Shown: positions 51,389-60,738, counted from the first letter of the stretch. The stretch: DNA of 64,000 nucleotides from Shinella zoogloeoides (GCF_022682305.1 NZ_CP093529.1:358313-422312); one strand, 5' to 3'. Notes: a model not told the origin generated them from the sequence alone. Program-made: numbers and translations.

Positions 51389-52719
51389 CTTGCGGCCTCT
51401 TCGATGACCGCATACGCCTCGAAGGGCAGATGCACGGGGCGGCCGGCAGCCTTGATCTGCGCCACAGCGGTGACGGCGTTGGTGGCGGTTCCCGTCCGCA
51501 GCAAGGTGCAGGCCGCAACCACGGCGCTGCGCTGGAAGCCAAGTGCGCAGCAGATGAGGACGGGGCCGCGCCTCTGCGCTGCCTCGACGGCAAGCGCGGC
51601 TTCGCGAATGCGGGCGGCAGGCATGGAAAGGAGATCGAGCGAGGGGAAGGCATGCCAGGCAAGGCCCGGCACGGCCATGCCCGGCAGCTCGGCCGTCATG
51701 TCGATCACGGCGACATAGGGGGAGAGCGCCTCGCGCGTCGGGAAGCGCCCGAGAAAGATACCGTCCGCGATCTCCGTTGCGGCCGGCAGCCGGCGCGTCC
51801 ACCACAGCAGGTTCACCCAAGCGCCAAGACGATAGGGCAGGAGCAGCCAGCGGCTCGCCAGACTGATGTGGCCATTTCCCTCCTTCTGGAAGACGGTCGC
51901 CCCGGCGCCGGAATAACCGGCCGCGACGATTGCAAAGGCAAGCGCCGGCCAGAGAAGCATCAGTCCTGCCCCCGAATTGCGCGTCTGCCAGACGGTCAGG
52001 GCGATGAAGGCGACTGAGCTGGCAGCATAACAGATCGCCAGCCGCCGGGCCTTGGGATGTTCGGTAAGGCGGAAGCCCGCGAGTGGCGAGGTTTTTCCCG
52101 CCGGGAACAGCCAGAGGGCGAAGAGACCGAGAAGTGCGCCCGTCGGAATGTCGATGGCATGGTGCTGCCATGTCGTCAGCACCGAAAGGCCGATCAGCAG
52201 GCTCCAGATATGCCAGAAGATCAGCCACGCTCCGCGCAGCCGGTCCCGCCAATGATCCCAGATGATGACGAGCAGCGCGATATGCAGCGACGGGGCCTGG
52301 TTGAACGGCTTGTCGAAGCCGCCGAGCACATCGAACATGAAGCCCGGCAGCCCATCGGTTTCAGGGCGCACGAAGATCGCCTGAAGCGGAAGGGCGAGGA
52401 AGCAGGCGACGGCGATGACTTGCGCCGTGAGATAGCGCCGCGCCAGCCGTCCGACCTCCGCAGGCGTGTAGTTGACGAAGAGGGAGAGCGCGTAGAAAGC
52501 GTTGATCGACCAGTAGGGAACGATCGTCCAGGCGATGAAGGGGATATGTTGTTCCCAGCCGAAGGCGAGATTCGGCACGCCTGCCCGCAGCGAGGCCAGC
52601 CAGTTCGCCGTGCCGTAGGTCAGGTAGAAGAACGGCGCGAGGAACGCGAGCCAGAGCGCTGCCGCCCGAAGGACGGTGCGACGCTCGGTGGCGACAGAAG
52701 GTGAAATCCCCTCCCCCAT
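51385..52719 (-). CDS. ynbD: PAP2/dual-specificity phosphatase fusion (YnbD type)
   Basis: 444 residues. An N-terminal multi-pass PAP2-like lipid phosphatase (PSLHIALLVI with the catalytic His, HHAIDIPTG) is joined to a C-terminal dual-specificity phosphatase domain. The CX5R loop is CALGFQR (Cys391 to Arg397), but the residue before the catalytic Cys is Cys390 rather than the usual His. This domain order is that of E. coli YnbD. It probably dephosphorylates a lipid phosphate in the periplasm. It lies 6 nt after the ynbC-like gene and overlaps the next gene. Confidence 0.87.
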   Translation of the reverse strand: MGEGISPSVATERRTVLRAAALWLAFLAPFFYLTYGTANWLASLRAGVPNLAFGWEQHIPFIAWTIVPYWSINAFYALSLFVNYTPAEVGRLARRYLTAQVIAVACFLALPLQAIFVRPETDGLPGFMFDVLGGFDKPFNQAPSLHIALLVIIWDHWRDRLRGAWLIFWHIWSLLIGLSVLTTWQHHAIDIPTGALLGLFALWLFPAGKTSPLAGFRLTEHPKARRLAICYAASSVAFIALTVWQTRNSGAGLMLLWPALAFAIVAAGYSGAGATVFQKEGNGHISLASRWLLLPYRLGAWVNLLWWTRRLPAATEIADGIFLGRFPTREALSPYVAVIDMTAELPGMAVPGLAWHAFPSLDLLSMPAARIREAALAVEAAQRRGPVLICCALGFQRSAVVAACTLLRTGTATNAVTAVAQIKAAGRPVHLPFEAYAVIEEAAR

Positions 52720-52725
52720 GCGCCG

Positions 52726-54462
52726 TCAGATCCGTTCGGCCATGGAGACGGTGAAGATGCCCCATTTGTCGATGCGCTGTTCGATCTTGCGGAAGCCGGC
52801 GGCAGCCACGAGCTGGTCCATCTCCTGCTGCGTGCGCCGGCGCATGATCCAGGCCTCGCCGCCGCGATGGGAGGTCAGCGCCCGGGCAATCATCTCCAGT
52901 TGCGGATGCCACGGCTGGCCCGTGTAGAGGAGCAGCGCGCCTGGCTCCATCGCCCGCGCGAGGCCGGCAAGGGAGGCTTCGATCTGGGTATTGTCCGGGA
53001 AGAGTTCGTAGAGGCCGGAGACGATGGAGAGCGTCGGGCGCGGCTCGGTTGCCGCCAGCGCTTCCGTATCGAAGGCGTCGGCACGGTGGAAGGAGGCCAC
53101 GGCCTGCAGGCCGCGTTCAGCGATCAGCGCCGTGCCCTTGTCCACATTGATCGGCGAATAGTCCTGCAGGCGGATGCTGTCGGGCTTCGCATCCGACGCA
53201 GCGACGGCGTCGAGCACGTAGCGCCCGTGGCCGGCAGCGATGTCGAGCAGGCGCAGCGGCTTGCCGTCCGCCTTTAAGCGGGCAAGCGCCTTGCCGATAA
53301 GTTCCTCCAGATGGACCTTGCGCTGGCGGATGCCGCGCCAGCCGATGGCGTCGAGGAACTGCCGGTCGATCAGCCGCCCACCGGGGCCGAGGCCGCGCGG
53401 TTCGTCCTCATAGACGTAATCCAGCGTCGAGCCGGAATCGAAGCCGGTGCGCAGGCCGGTCGCGATCCCCTTGGAAAAAATGCCGCCGAACCGGATGGAG
53501 GCGCGCGTCAGCGCCCAGTAGAGGCCGCGCGGCGAGAAGAGCGAGAGCGGTGTCGCCAGCCGGTCGGCCTCGTCGCGGGTATAGCCGGTGAGATGCGCGC
53601 GCCGCATATCCGCCACGACGGGCGGCTCGGCAAAGCGAGCGAGGAGGAAGGCGCGCACCTTCTCCAGTGCTTTCGCCCTGTCCCGCTCGCCGAGCGTGTC
53701 ATGGTAGAAGCCGGGCAGCACATGGCGTTCCTTGATCGTGCCGCCAAGATTTTCGAAGAAACGGTGCTGCGGCGCATGGCGCACGACGAAATCGCTGCCG
53801 GAAACGAGAAGCTGCGTCGGCACCGTGATGGCGCGCGCATCGGCCACCACGCGGTCGGCCGCCTCGTAGAGTTCCAGAAGAATGTTGGAAGCGATGGGGC
53901 GGGTGATCAACGGATCGGCCTCGAAGGAGGCGATGCGCGCCGGGTCGTGCGTCAGGAAACGCGCCTTGACATAGGAATTGACGAAGAAGGTGCCTTTCAG
54001 CTTCTGCCAGAGTGCAATGCCCTCTTTCGCAAAGGGAACGTATAGCTTCACGTCGAAGGCCGGCGAGGCGAGCACCAGCGCGCGGATATCCGGCGCATAG
54101 TCATGCACCCAGGTCGCCGCCAGCACGGCGCCGACGCTCTGGGCGACGACGGCGATATCGTCCATCGCAAAGCCGTCGGTTTCCCGGATATGGCGGACGA
54201 AGCAGTCGAGATCGCGCACCGAATGAGCGAAGGAGGGCGAATGGCCGCGCTCGCCGGGCGAACGACCATGGCCGCGCGCATCCCAAGCGTAGAAGGTAAA
54301 ATCGTCGAGGCCGAGTTCTTCGGCGATATGCGCCACGCGCCCACCATGCTCGTGGCCACGATGCAGGAGCACGATCGCGCCTTTTGCCGTACCCGAACGG
54401 GCGGGCCACACGCGGTAAAACAGCTCCACGCCGTCATGGCTCGCGAACGTCTTTTCGATCAT
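52726..54462 (-). CDS. ynbC: Alpha/beta hydrolase-methyltransferase fusion (YnbC type)
   Basis: 578 residues. The N-terminal half (1-290) is a lysophospholipase-like alpha/beta hydrolase: HEHGGR, AWDARGHGRSPGERGHSPSF, and an elbow AQSVG with Ser109 (Ala replaces the first Gly). The C-terminal half (about 370-578) is a class I SAM-dependent methyltransferase with LRLLDIAAGHGRYVLDAV as motif I. This fusion is the E. coli YnbC architecture. Start at 54462 has AAGGA 9 nt upstream; an ATG 30 nt earlier lacks it. It is the first gene of the minus-strand ynb-like operon. Confidence 0.87.
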   Translation of the reverse strand: MIEKTFASHDGVELFYRVWPARSGTAKGAIVLLHRGHEHGGRVAHIAEELGLDDFTFYAWDARGHGRSPGERGHSPSFAHSVRDLDCFVRHIRETDGFAMDDIAVVAQSVGAVLAATWVHDYAPDIRALVLASPAFDVKLYVPFAKEGIALWQKLKGTFFVNSYVKARFLTHDPARIASFEADPLITRPIASNILLELYEAADRVVADARAITVPTQLLVSGSDFVVRHAPQHRFFENLGGTIKERHVLPGFYHDTLGERDRAKALEKVRAFLLARFAEPPVVADMRRAHLTGYTRDEADRLATPLSLFSPRGLYWALTRASIRFGGIFSKGIATGLRTGFDSGSTLDYVYEDEPRGLGPGGRLIDRQFLDAIGWRGIRQRKVHLEELIGKALARLKADGKPLRLLDIAAGHGRYVLDAVAASDAKPDSIRLQDYSPINVDKGTALIAERGLQAVASFHRADAFDTEALAATEPRPTLSIVSGLYELFPDNTQIEASLAGLARAMEPGALLLYTGQPWHPQLEMIARALTSHRGGEAWIMRRRTQQEMDQLVAAAGFRKIEQRIDKWGIFTVSMAERI

Positions 54463-54579
54463 GCCACCATTCCTTCGCTGTGAGATCATCACCTATACGG
54501 ATGAGCCCGCAGGTTTGCAGTTGATTTCATTGCGTTGCGTCTGCATTTGTTGAAGGCAATCGAGCGGATTCGAGCTTTC

Positions 54580-55176
54580 ATGTCGATCTATAAACTGAAA
54601 TCGTCTTTCCAGAACCTCCTTCGCCCGATGGTCGGGCGGCTGGCGGCCATGGGCCTCACGGCCAATCAGGTGACGCTCGTCGCCGCCATCGTTTCGATTG
54701 CGATCGGGGGGCTGCTTGTCGTCCAGCCCGAGCCGGCGCTCTTCGCGCTTGTGCCGGTGTGGATGTTCCTGCGCATGGCCTTCAATGCCGTCGATGGCAT
54801 GCTGGCGCGCGAGCATGGGCAGAAGAGCGCGCTCGGCGGCTATCTCAACGAGATTGCGGACGTCGTGTCCGACGCGGCGCTCTACGTGCCTTTCGCGCTG
54901 GTTGCGCCGTTTTCTCTGCCCTGGCTGATGGCGATCGTCTTCCTTGCGACATTGACCGAATTCGCCGGCGTTCTCGGCGCGGTCCACGGTAATGGCCGCA
55001 ATTACGAAGGCCCGATGGGCAAGAGCGACCGGGCGCTGCTTTTCGGCGCGCTCGGCGCGCTCGTTGCGGGCTTCGGCACGCTGCCGGCCTGGACATGGCA
55101 TATCCAGCCGATGGCCTGCGTCCTTCTCGCCTGGACGGTGGTGAACCGGGTGCGCAGCGGCCTCGCAGAAGGCTGA
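54580..55176 (+). CDS. ynbA: CDP-alcohol phosphatidyltransferase (YnbA type)
   Basis: 198 residues, about five helices. The CDP-OH-P signature is present as DGMLAREHGQKSALGGYLNEIADVVSD, but the first Asp of the consensus is Asn and the third is in a LNE context; as I recall this NAVDG...LNE...DVxSD form is typical of YnbA, not PgsA or PssA. SDRALLFG near 155 also matches. It would condense CDP-diacylglycerol with an unidentified alcohol. ATG at 54580 is used although its ribosome site is weak; a TTG at 54535 is in frame. Divergent from the ynbC-like gene, 117 nt apart. Confidence 0.85.
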   Translation: MSIYKLKSSFQNLLRPMVGRLAAMGLTANQVTLVAAIVSIAIGGLLVVQPEPALFALVPVWMFLRMAFNAVDGMLAREHGQKSALGGYLNEIADVVSDAALYVPFALVAPFSLPWLMAIVFLATLTEFAGVLGAVHGNGRNYEGPMGKSDRALLFGALGALVAGFGTLPAWTWHIQPMACVLLAWTVVNRVRSGLAEG

Positions 55177-55180
55177 GGCG

Positions 55181-56497
55181 TCAGCGCTTCCCGGTGAAGC
55201 GGGCCAGCGTCGGGCGACCCGTCACCTGCTCCCAATGTTCGTCCGCCCGCCGTTCGAAGGTTGCCGCATCGCGGGCGTCGCTCTGGTAGAACGCGCCGCG
55301 CGGCACGTCCGGCGCATAGACCTGCTCGCTCCAGCCGCGCCCGTCGTCATGCGGGAAGGCGTAGCCGACATGGCCGAGCGCCGCCGCGCCCTTGTAATGC
55401 GCGTCGCGCAGATGCATCGGCACGGCGGAGGGCGCTTCGTTCGCCACATGGGAGAGCGCCAGCCCGATACCGCGGCAGGCGGAGTTGGATTTCGGCGCAC
55501 GTGCGACATGGAGGGCGGCGTGGGCCAGTATGATCTGGGCCTCGGGATAGCCGATCTTCTCCACCGCATGGAGGGCCGCGACGGCGGTCTGGAGCGCGGT
55601 ATTGTCGGCAAGGCCGACGTCCTCGGAAGCATGGATCATGATGCGGCGGGCGATGTAGCGCGGATCCTCGCCGCCATGGACCAGCCGGGCGAGCCAGTAG
55701 AGCGTCGCGTCCGGGTCGGAGCCGCGCATCGACTTCACGAAGGCGGAGACCACGTCGTAGTGAGCGTCGCCCGAGCGGTCGTGATTGACGGGCGCGGCGG
55801 CATAGGCCTCCTCGACCATCGCCTCCGATATGACGACAGGTTCGCCCGGTGCATGGCCGACGGCGAGGCTTTCCAGCACGGTCAGCGCGCGGCGGGCATC
55901 GCCTCCCGAACGTCCCGCGATCCGGCGCAGTTGCTCCGGCGCAAGCTCCACGGTGATGCCGCGCGCCGCCAGATGCTGGAGACCACGTCGCACCACCTCT
56001 TCCATCTCCTCGATGCTCAGCGGCTCCAGCTTCAGAATGGTGGAGCGCGAGATGAGAGCGGGCGTCAGCGTGTGGTAGGGATTGCCGGTCGTCGCGCCGA
56101 TGAAGTCGGCGACACCCTCCTCGCAGAGCGCCAGCAGGTGATCCTGCTGTGTTGCGCTGAAGCGATGCACCTCGTCCGCAAAGAGCAGCGTCGGGCGCAT
56201 GCGGGCCTCGTCTGCGATCTTGCGGATATCGGCGACGTTGTTGTGCGCGGCATGCAGCGGGCGGAAATTCTTGCCGAGCATGTTGCCGATAGCGCGGGCG
56301 ATGGAAGTCTTTCCAAGCCCGGGCGGGCCGTAGAGGATGATGCTGCCGAGCCGGCCGGCGGCGATGCGCCGGCGCAGCATGGTGCCGGGGCCGATGACCT
56401 TTTCCTGGCCGATCACGTCGTCCAGCGTCGCCGGGCGCAATTCCGCCGCCAGCGGCATCGATCCGGTGCGTGGTGCGGCGTCGAAAAGGTCACTCAT
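55181..56497 (-). CDS. rarA: Replication-associated recombination protein A (RarA/MgsA)
   Basis: 438 residues, close to E. coli RarA (447). An AAA+ ATPase with GPPGLGKT at 57-64, LLFADEVHRF (Walker B) and FIGATTGNPYHTLTPALISRS (sensor 1), followed by the RarA C-terminal tetramerisation domain (GYPEAQIILAHAALHVARAPKSN, PMHLRDAHYKG). It acts at stalled replication forks in the cytoplasm. Start at 56497 has GGAGGGA upstream; the ATG at 56605 is rejected. Its stop faces the ynbA stop 4 nt away. It follows the sulfonate operon on the same strand but is separated by a hairpin. Confidence 0.93.
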   Translation of the reverse strand: MSDLFDAAPRTGSMPLAAELRPATLDDVIGQEKVIGPGTMLRRRIAAGRLGSIILYGPPGLGKTSIARAIGNMLGKNFRPLHAAHNNVADIRKIADEARMRPTLLFADEVHRFSATQQDHLLALCEEGVADFIGATTGNPYHTLTPALISRSTILKLEPLSIEEMEEVVRRGLQHLAARGITVELAPEQLRRIAGRSGGDARRALTVLESLAVGHAPGEPVVISEAMVEEAYAAAPVNHDRSGDAHYDVVSAFVKSMRGSDPDATLYWLARLVHGGEDPRYIARRIMIHASEDVGLADNTALQTAVAALHAVEKIGYPEAQIILAHAALHVARAPKSNSACRGIGLALSHVANEAPSAVPMHLRDAHYKGAAALGHVGYAFPHDDGRGWSEQVYAPDVPRGAFYQSDARDAATFERRADEHWEQVTGRPTLARFTGKR

Positions 56498-56556
56498 GGA
56501 ATCCCTCCGTCGAATGGCTCTGTCCAGTCGGGCGGGCGGAAAGGAACCCCGCCGCC

Positions 56557-56582
56557 GGCCGGAAGACGTTCGTCTATCGGCC
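56557..56582 (-). terminator. Hairpin between the sulfonate operon and rarA
   Basis: GGCCG (56557-56561) with CGGCC (56578-56582) enclose AGACG (56564-56568) and CGTCT (56571-56575). It follows the ATP-binding subunit gene in the 123-nt gap before rarA. No U-run, so termination is uncertain. Confidence 0.4.
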
Positions 56583-56620
56583 GAAGCGGACGGGGTCAAA
56601 GGCAATCGTGCGGCGCGCGC

Positions 56621-57391
56621 TCAGTGGAGGCCGAAGAGGTTCAGCAATTCCTCGCGATGGCGCACGAAATCCGGGGCGCTGCGGTCGCGCGGGCGGGGCA
56701 GGTCGATCTCGATCAGGCGCGGAGCGGCGTTCTTCTCGCGCGGCAGGATCAGGATTCTGTCGGCGAGATAGATCGCCTCCTCCAGATCGTGGGTGACGAG
56801 GATCGTGGTCACGTCCTCGTCGCGCCAGATACGCGTCAGTTCCTGCTGCATGCCGATCTTCGTCATGGCGTCGAGCGCACCGAGCGGCTCGTCCAGCAGC
56901 AGGATCTCCGGCCGGACGGCGAGCGCCCGGGCGATGCCGACGCGCTGCGCCATGCCGCCGGAAAGCTGGCGCGGGTAGGCGCTTTCGAAGGCCTGAAGGC
57001 CGACAAGATGCACATATCGGCGCGCCCGGCTCCTCGCCTCCGCCCGGCCGACGCCGCGCGTGTCGAGACCGAAGGCGACATTCTCCAGCACGGTGAGCCA
57101 GGGCAGGAGGCGCGGCTCCTGGAAGATGACGGCGCGTTCCGCGCCGACGCCCTCGACGGCCTTGCCGTCGATCAGTACCTCGCCGCCATCGGCATCTTCC
57201 AACCCGGCGAGAATGCGCAGCAGCGTGGTCTTGCCCGAGCCGCTGGCTCCGACGATGGCAAGGCTCTCGCCAGCGCGGATGTCGAGGTTGATGTCGCTGA
57301 GGACGGGCAAGGGCCGGCCGTTCAGGCTGTAGGATTTCGAGAGGTGACGGATGGTCACCTCTCCGCGGGCCGTTTCAGGGGAAAGGCTCAT
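56621..57391 (-). CDS. ssuB: Sulfonate-type ABC transporter ATP-binding protein
   Basis: 256 residues. Walker A GASGSGKTT at about 53-61, VIFQEPRLLPWLTVLENVAFG after the Q-loop (the PRLLPW form is typical of SsuB), signature LSGGMAQRVGIARAL, Walker B ILLLDEPLGALDAMTK. It powers sulfonate uptake. Last gene of the reductase-monooxygenase-permease-binding protein-ATPase operon; 9 nt separate it from the binding protein gene. Confidence 0.87.
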   Translation of the reverse strand: MSLSPETARGEVTIRHLSKSYSLNGRPLPVLSDINLDIRAGESLAIVGASGSGKTTLLRILAGLEDADGGEVLIDGKAVEGVGAERAVIFQEPRLLPWLTVLENVAFGLDTRGVGRAEARSRARRYVHLVGLQAFESAYPRQLSGGMAQRVGIARALAVRPEILLLDEPLGALDAMTKIGMQQELTRIWRDEDVTTILVTHDLEEAIYLADRILILPREKNAAPRLIEIDLPRPRDRSAPDFVRHREELLNLFGLH

Positions 57392-57400
57392 CGGTGCACC

Positions 57401-58375
57401 TCAGTTCGTCGCCGCTTCGGGCGCGTAGAGCACGTTGCGGGCGGTGAGCTGGCCTTCCTTCAACTTGCCCTCGCGCACGAGCACGTCGATCCAGAACTGC
57501 ACGTCCCGCTCGACCGGCAGGCCACCGGCGCGCACGCCGAAGCCCTGGAAATACTGGGCGATGTCCGGGTTCTCGCCGCGCTTTTCGAGGGCCTTGGCGA
57601 AGATCTCGCGGGTTTCTTCCGGGTGCTCGCGGGCGTAGTCCAGCGCGCGCGCGGATTGTTTCACGAAGGTCTTGGCCGCCTCTGGATGCGCCTTCACGAA
57701 ATCGCGCCGCAGCACCACGAAGCCGCCGGCGATCTCCCCGAGCACATCAGTATCGCCGAAGATGGGGCGCAGGCCCCCGTTCTTGCGCGCCGCACCCTCG
57801 AAGGTCGTCTGCCAGTAACCGAAGGCCGAGACGTCGACCTGGCCGGAGCGCAGGACCTGCTCGAGCTGCGGCCCCGGCACGACGACCTGGTTGGCCGCAT
57901 CCGAAGGCAGGCCCTCCTTATGCAGCGCCTCGCGGATCGTATAGTCGAGATGGGCGCCGAGCGTGTTCACCGCGACGCTCTTTGCGGCAATGTCCCCGAT
58001 GGTTTTGATGGGGCTGTCTTCCAGCACGTAGAAGATCGACTGGACCTCCTTGTTGATGCCGTTCGACGGGTAGGCGGCGACGAAGTCGTTGCCGCTGACG
58101 ATGGCGTTGAGCACCGCGGCGGTCGCGGCGCTGCCGATCTCCACGTCGCCGGAAGCGAGCGCAATCAGCGAGGCCGGGCCGCCGCCGGCATAGCCGACAT
58201 TGTCGAGCGTGATGCCGGTACCCTCGAAATAGCCGAGTTCGGCGGCTAGCTCATGGGCGGTAAGGCCGCCCTGGCTGGCGAGGTAGCGCAGCTTGACCTC
58301 TTCCGCCGAAGCGGTGGCGGCAAGGCCGAGGAAAAGGGCTGCGGAAAGAAGAAGCTTGCGGGAATGGAAGGTCAT
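57401..58375 (-). CDS. ssuA: Sulfonate-type ABC transporter substrate-binding protein
   Basis: 324 residues with a signal peptide (MTFHSRKLLLSAALFLGLAATASAEE). The NMT1/SsuA-like fold shows KLRYLASQGGLTAHELAAELGYFEG, ALASGDVEIGSAATAAVLNA and GAHLDYTIREALHKEGLPSDAAN. It captures an aliphatic sulfonate or similar organosulfur compound in the periplasm. The exact ligand cannot be deduced. It is 32 nt downstream of the permease gene. Confidence 0.83.
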   Translation of the reverse strand: MTFHSRKLLLSAALFLGLAATASAEEVKLRYLASQGGLTAHELAAELGYFEGTGITLDNVGYAGGGPASLIALASGDVEIGSAATAAVLNAIVSGNDFVAAYPSNGINKEVQSIFYVLEDSPIKTIGDIAAKSVAVNTLGAHLDYTIREALHKEGLPSDAANQVVVPGPQLEQVLRSGQVDVSAFGYWQTTFEGAARKNGGLRPIFGDTDVLGEIAGGFVVLRRDFVKAHPEAAKTFVKQSARALDYAREHPEETREIFAKALEKRGENPDIAQYFQGFGVRAGGLPVERDVQFWIDVLVREGKLKEGQLTARNVLYAPEAATN

Positions 58376-58407
58376 GTCGGTGTCCTTTCGGAATGGGAGA
58401 GGGAGGA

Positions 58408-59259
58408 TCAGATGCCGGGCTGCGACCAGCGGCAGAGCTTCTTCTGGAGAAGGACGAGCACGGCATTGGCGAGGAGGCCGAGCAGCGCCAGCAGCAGGAT
58501 CGCCGCGAACATCAGCGGGATCTGGAAATTGTACTGGGCGTTCATCACCTGGAAGCCGACACCCTTGTTGGCGCCGATCATCTCGGCGGCGATGAGAAGC
58601 AGCAGCGCCGTGGTGGCCGAGAGGCGCAGGCCGACGAAGATGGCCGGGACCGAGGCCGGTAGCACGACGCGGCGGAAGATGGCGAGGCGGCTCGCCCCAT
58701 AGGTCCGCGCCATCTCGACAAGCTTGCCGTCCACCTCCTTCACGCCGCCGATGGTCGACAGCAGGATCGGGAAGAGCGTCGCCCAGAAGATCACGAAGAC
58801 CTTGGAGGTTTCGCCCAGCCCGAGCAACAGGATGAAGACCGGGTAGAGTGCGAGCGCGGAGGTCTGGCGGAAGAACTGGAGCAAGGGATCGAGCGCCTGC
58901 TCGACGACCCGCGCCTGCCCCATGACGAGACCGAGCGGAATGCCGACGACGACGGCGGCGGCGAAGGCGATACCGGAACGCTGGAGGCTGATGGCGATAT
59001 CGTCGATGAGCGCCCCGCTCGCCAGGCTGCTCCAGAGCGCCGAGACGATGACGTCGAGCGGCGGGAAGACGGACGGATTGACCCAGCCCCGCGTGCTCGC
59101 AATCTGCCAGAGCGCCAGGAAGGCCAGAACCAGCCCGTAGCGGGCGAAGAACGGCGTGAGGATGGCGTTCAGCCTTGCGAGGGTAACGAGCGCCGGGCGT
59201 GGCCGGTCCGTGAGACGCAGGTCTGCCCCCAGCGTGGAGTTGATGTTCTCGTAGGACAT
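58408..59259 (-). CDS. ssuC: Sulfonate-type ABC transporter permease
   Basis: 283 residues, six predicted helices, with the EAA loop MARTYGASRLAIFRRVVLPASVPAIFVGLRL. LQFFRQTSALALYPVFILLLGLGETSKVFVIFWATLFPI is the usual SsuC/TauC segment. It forms the membrane channel. Ten nt separate it from the upstream monooxygenase gene, so enzyme and transporter are clearly co-transcribed. Confidence 0.87.
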   Translation of the reverse strand: MSYENINSTLGADLRLTDRPRPALVTLARLNAILTPFFARYGLVLAFLALWQIASTRGWVNPSVFPPLDVIVSALWSSLASGALIDDIAISLQRSGIAFAAAVVVGIPLGLVMGQARVVEQALDPLLQFFRQTSALALYPVFILLLGLGETSKVFVIFWATLFPILLSTIGGVKEVDGKLVEMARTYGASRLAIFRRVVLPASVPAIFVGLRLSATTALLLLIAAEMIGANKGVGFQVMNAQYNFQIPLMFAAILLLALLGLLANAVLVLLQKKLCRWSQPGI

Positions 59260-59269
59260 GCTTTGCTCC

Positions 59270-60622
59270 CTATTCGGCGGCCTGGAGACCGGTGCGCGCG
59301 CCGGCCCAGCGGTTGACGGGGAACGGCAGACCGAGGTTCTCGCGCAGCGTCCTGCCCTCGTAGGCCGTGCGGAACAGGCCGCGGCGCTGCAGTTCGGGGA
59401 TGACGAGATCGACGAAATCGTCGAGTGCGGTCGGCAGCCATGGCGGCAGGATGTTGAAACCGTCGGCGGCTTCGTTCTCGAACCATTCCTGCAGCGTGTC
59501 GACGATGGTCTCCGGTGTGCCGACGATGGTGAAGTGCCCGCGGGCGGTGGCTACCCACTGATAGAGCTGGCGGATCGAGAAATTGTTCTCGTCGGCGATC
59601 TGGCGGATGAGCGCCTGCCGGCTCTTCATGCCCTCGGTCGGCGGGGCGGGTGGCAGCGGACCGTCGACATCGTAGCCGCGCAGGTCCAGCGTGCCGCCGG
59701 TCAGGCCGTTGAGCAGGCCGACGCCGTCCTCTTCGAGGATCAGCGAGGTCAGCCGGTCGTATTTCTCCTGCGCTTCGGCCTGCGTGCGGCCCACGAAGGG
59801 CGCGACGCCGGGCATGACGAGGATATGGCCCGGCTCCCGTCCGAGACCGCGGGCGCGCGCCTTGATGTCGCGGTAGAATTCCTGCGCCGTCTCGATGTGC
59901 TGGTGAGCGGTGAAAATGACCTCGGCGGTGGCGGCGGCAAGCCCGCGCCCGTCATCCGACTGGCCAGCCTGCACGATGACCGGGTGGCCCTGCGGCGAGC
60001 GGGGCACGTTGAGCGGCCCGCGCACCTGGAAATGCTCGCCGCGATGATCGCTCTCGTGCAGCTTTTCCGGCTCGTAGAAAACGCCGCTCTCCTTGTCGCG
60101 CAGGAAGGCGTCGTCCTCGAAGCTGTCCCAGAGCTTCTTGACCACATCGACATGCTCGGCCGCCCGACGGTAGCGCGAGGCATGGGGAAGCTGGGTGTCG
60201 CGGTTGAAGTTCTGCGCGGTCGGATCGCCCGTCGTGGTGACGACGTTCCAGCCGGCGCGGCCGCCGGAAATGAGGTCCAGCGAGGCGAATTTGCGCGCCG
60301 TGTTGTACGGTTCCTCGTAGGTGGTGGAGGCGGTGGCGATGAAGCCGAGATTGGTCGTGACCGTGGAGAGCGCCGAGAAGAGCGTCACCGGCTCGAAGCC
60401 GGCGACACGCGCATTGCCACCCTCCCTCGCGCCGCCGAAGCCGATCGCGAGATTGTCCGCCAGGAAATAGGCGTCGAAGAGGCCGCGCTCGGCCGTTCGG
60501 GCGAGCTGCTTGTGGAAGTCGAGGCTGGTCGCCCCGTCCGCCGGCTGGTCCGGGTGCCGCCAGGAGGCGATGTGCTGGCCGCCGCCGGGAAGGAATGCGC
60601 CAAGCCTGATCTTGCGTGTCAT
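59270..60622 (-). CDS. FMN-dependent monooxygenase, NtaA/SnaA/DszA family
   Basis: 450 residues of the luciferase-like group. Family stretches are MTRKIRLGAFLPGGGQHIASWRHP, GLFDAYFLADN, FSALSTVTTNLGFIATASTTYEEPYNTARKFASLDLISGGRAGWNVVTT and HPVIVQAGQSDDGRGLAA. It uses reduced FMN and oxygen to oxidise an organosulfur (or chelator-type) substrate, releasing sulfur as sulfite. The reductase that supplies FMNH2 is encoded just upstream. Start at 60622 has AAAGGAAA 6 nt before it; the longer open frame is a shadow. The substrate is unknown, sulfur scavenging is the likely role. Confidence 0.88.
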   Translation of the reverse strand: MTRKIRLGAFLPGGGQHIASWRHPDQPADGATSLDFHKQLARTAERGLFDAYFLADNLAIGFGGAREGGNARVAGFEPVTLFSALSTVTTNLGFIATASTTYEEPYNTARKFASLDLISGGRAGWNVVTTTGDPTAQNFNRDTQLPHASRYRRAAEHVDVVKKLWDSFEDDAFLRDKESGVFYEPEKLHESDHRGEHFQVRGPLNVPRSPQGHPVIVQAGQSDDGRGLAAATAEVIFTAHQHIETAQEFYRDIKARARGLGREPGHILVMPGVAPFVGRTQAEAQEKYDRLTSLILEEDGVGLLNGLTGGTLDLRGYDVDGPLPPAPPTEGMKSRQALIRQIADENNFSIRQLYQWVATARGHFTIVGTPETIVDTLQEWFENEAADGFNILPPWLPTALDDFVDLVIPELQRRGLFRTAYEGRTLRENLGLPFPVNRWAGARTGLQAAE

Positions 60623-60738
60623 GTCGTTTCCTTTCGTGTCTGTCGAAGGTGGCGCGGGGCCACGGGTTCGCGATCCCGCTCTCGGCGGGTCAGGATGCAG
60701 GGTGAGTGGTGGAGTGCGGCCGGGAGGCCGTTCAGTCG

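Noticed and set aside
55235..58249. 1004-codon plus-strand frame across rarA and the ABC genes
   Set aside because: It spans two unrelated minus-strand genes and the gap between them, which a real gene would not mirror; no motifs.
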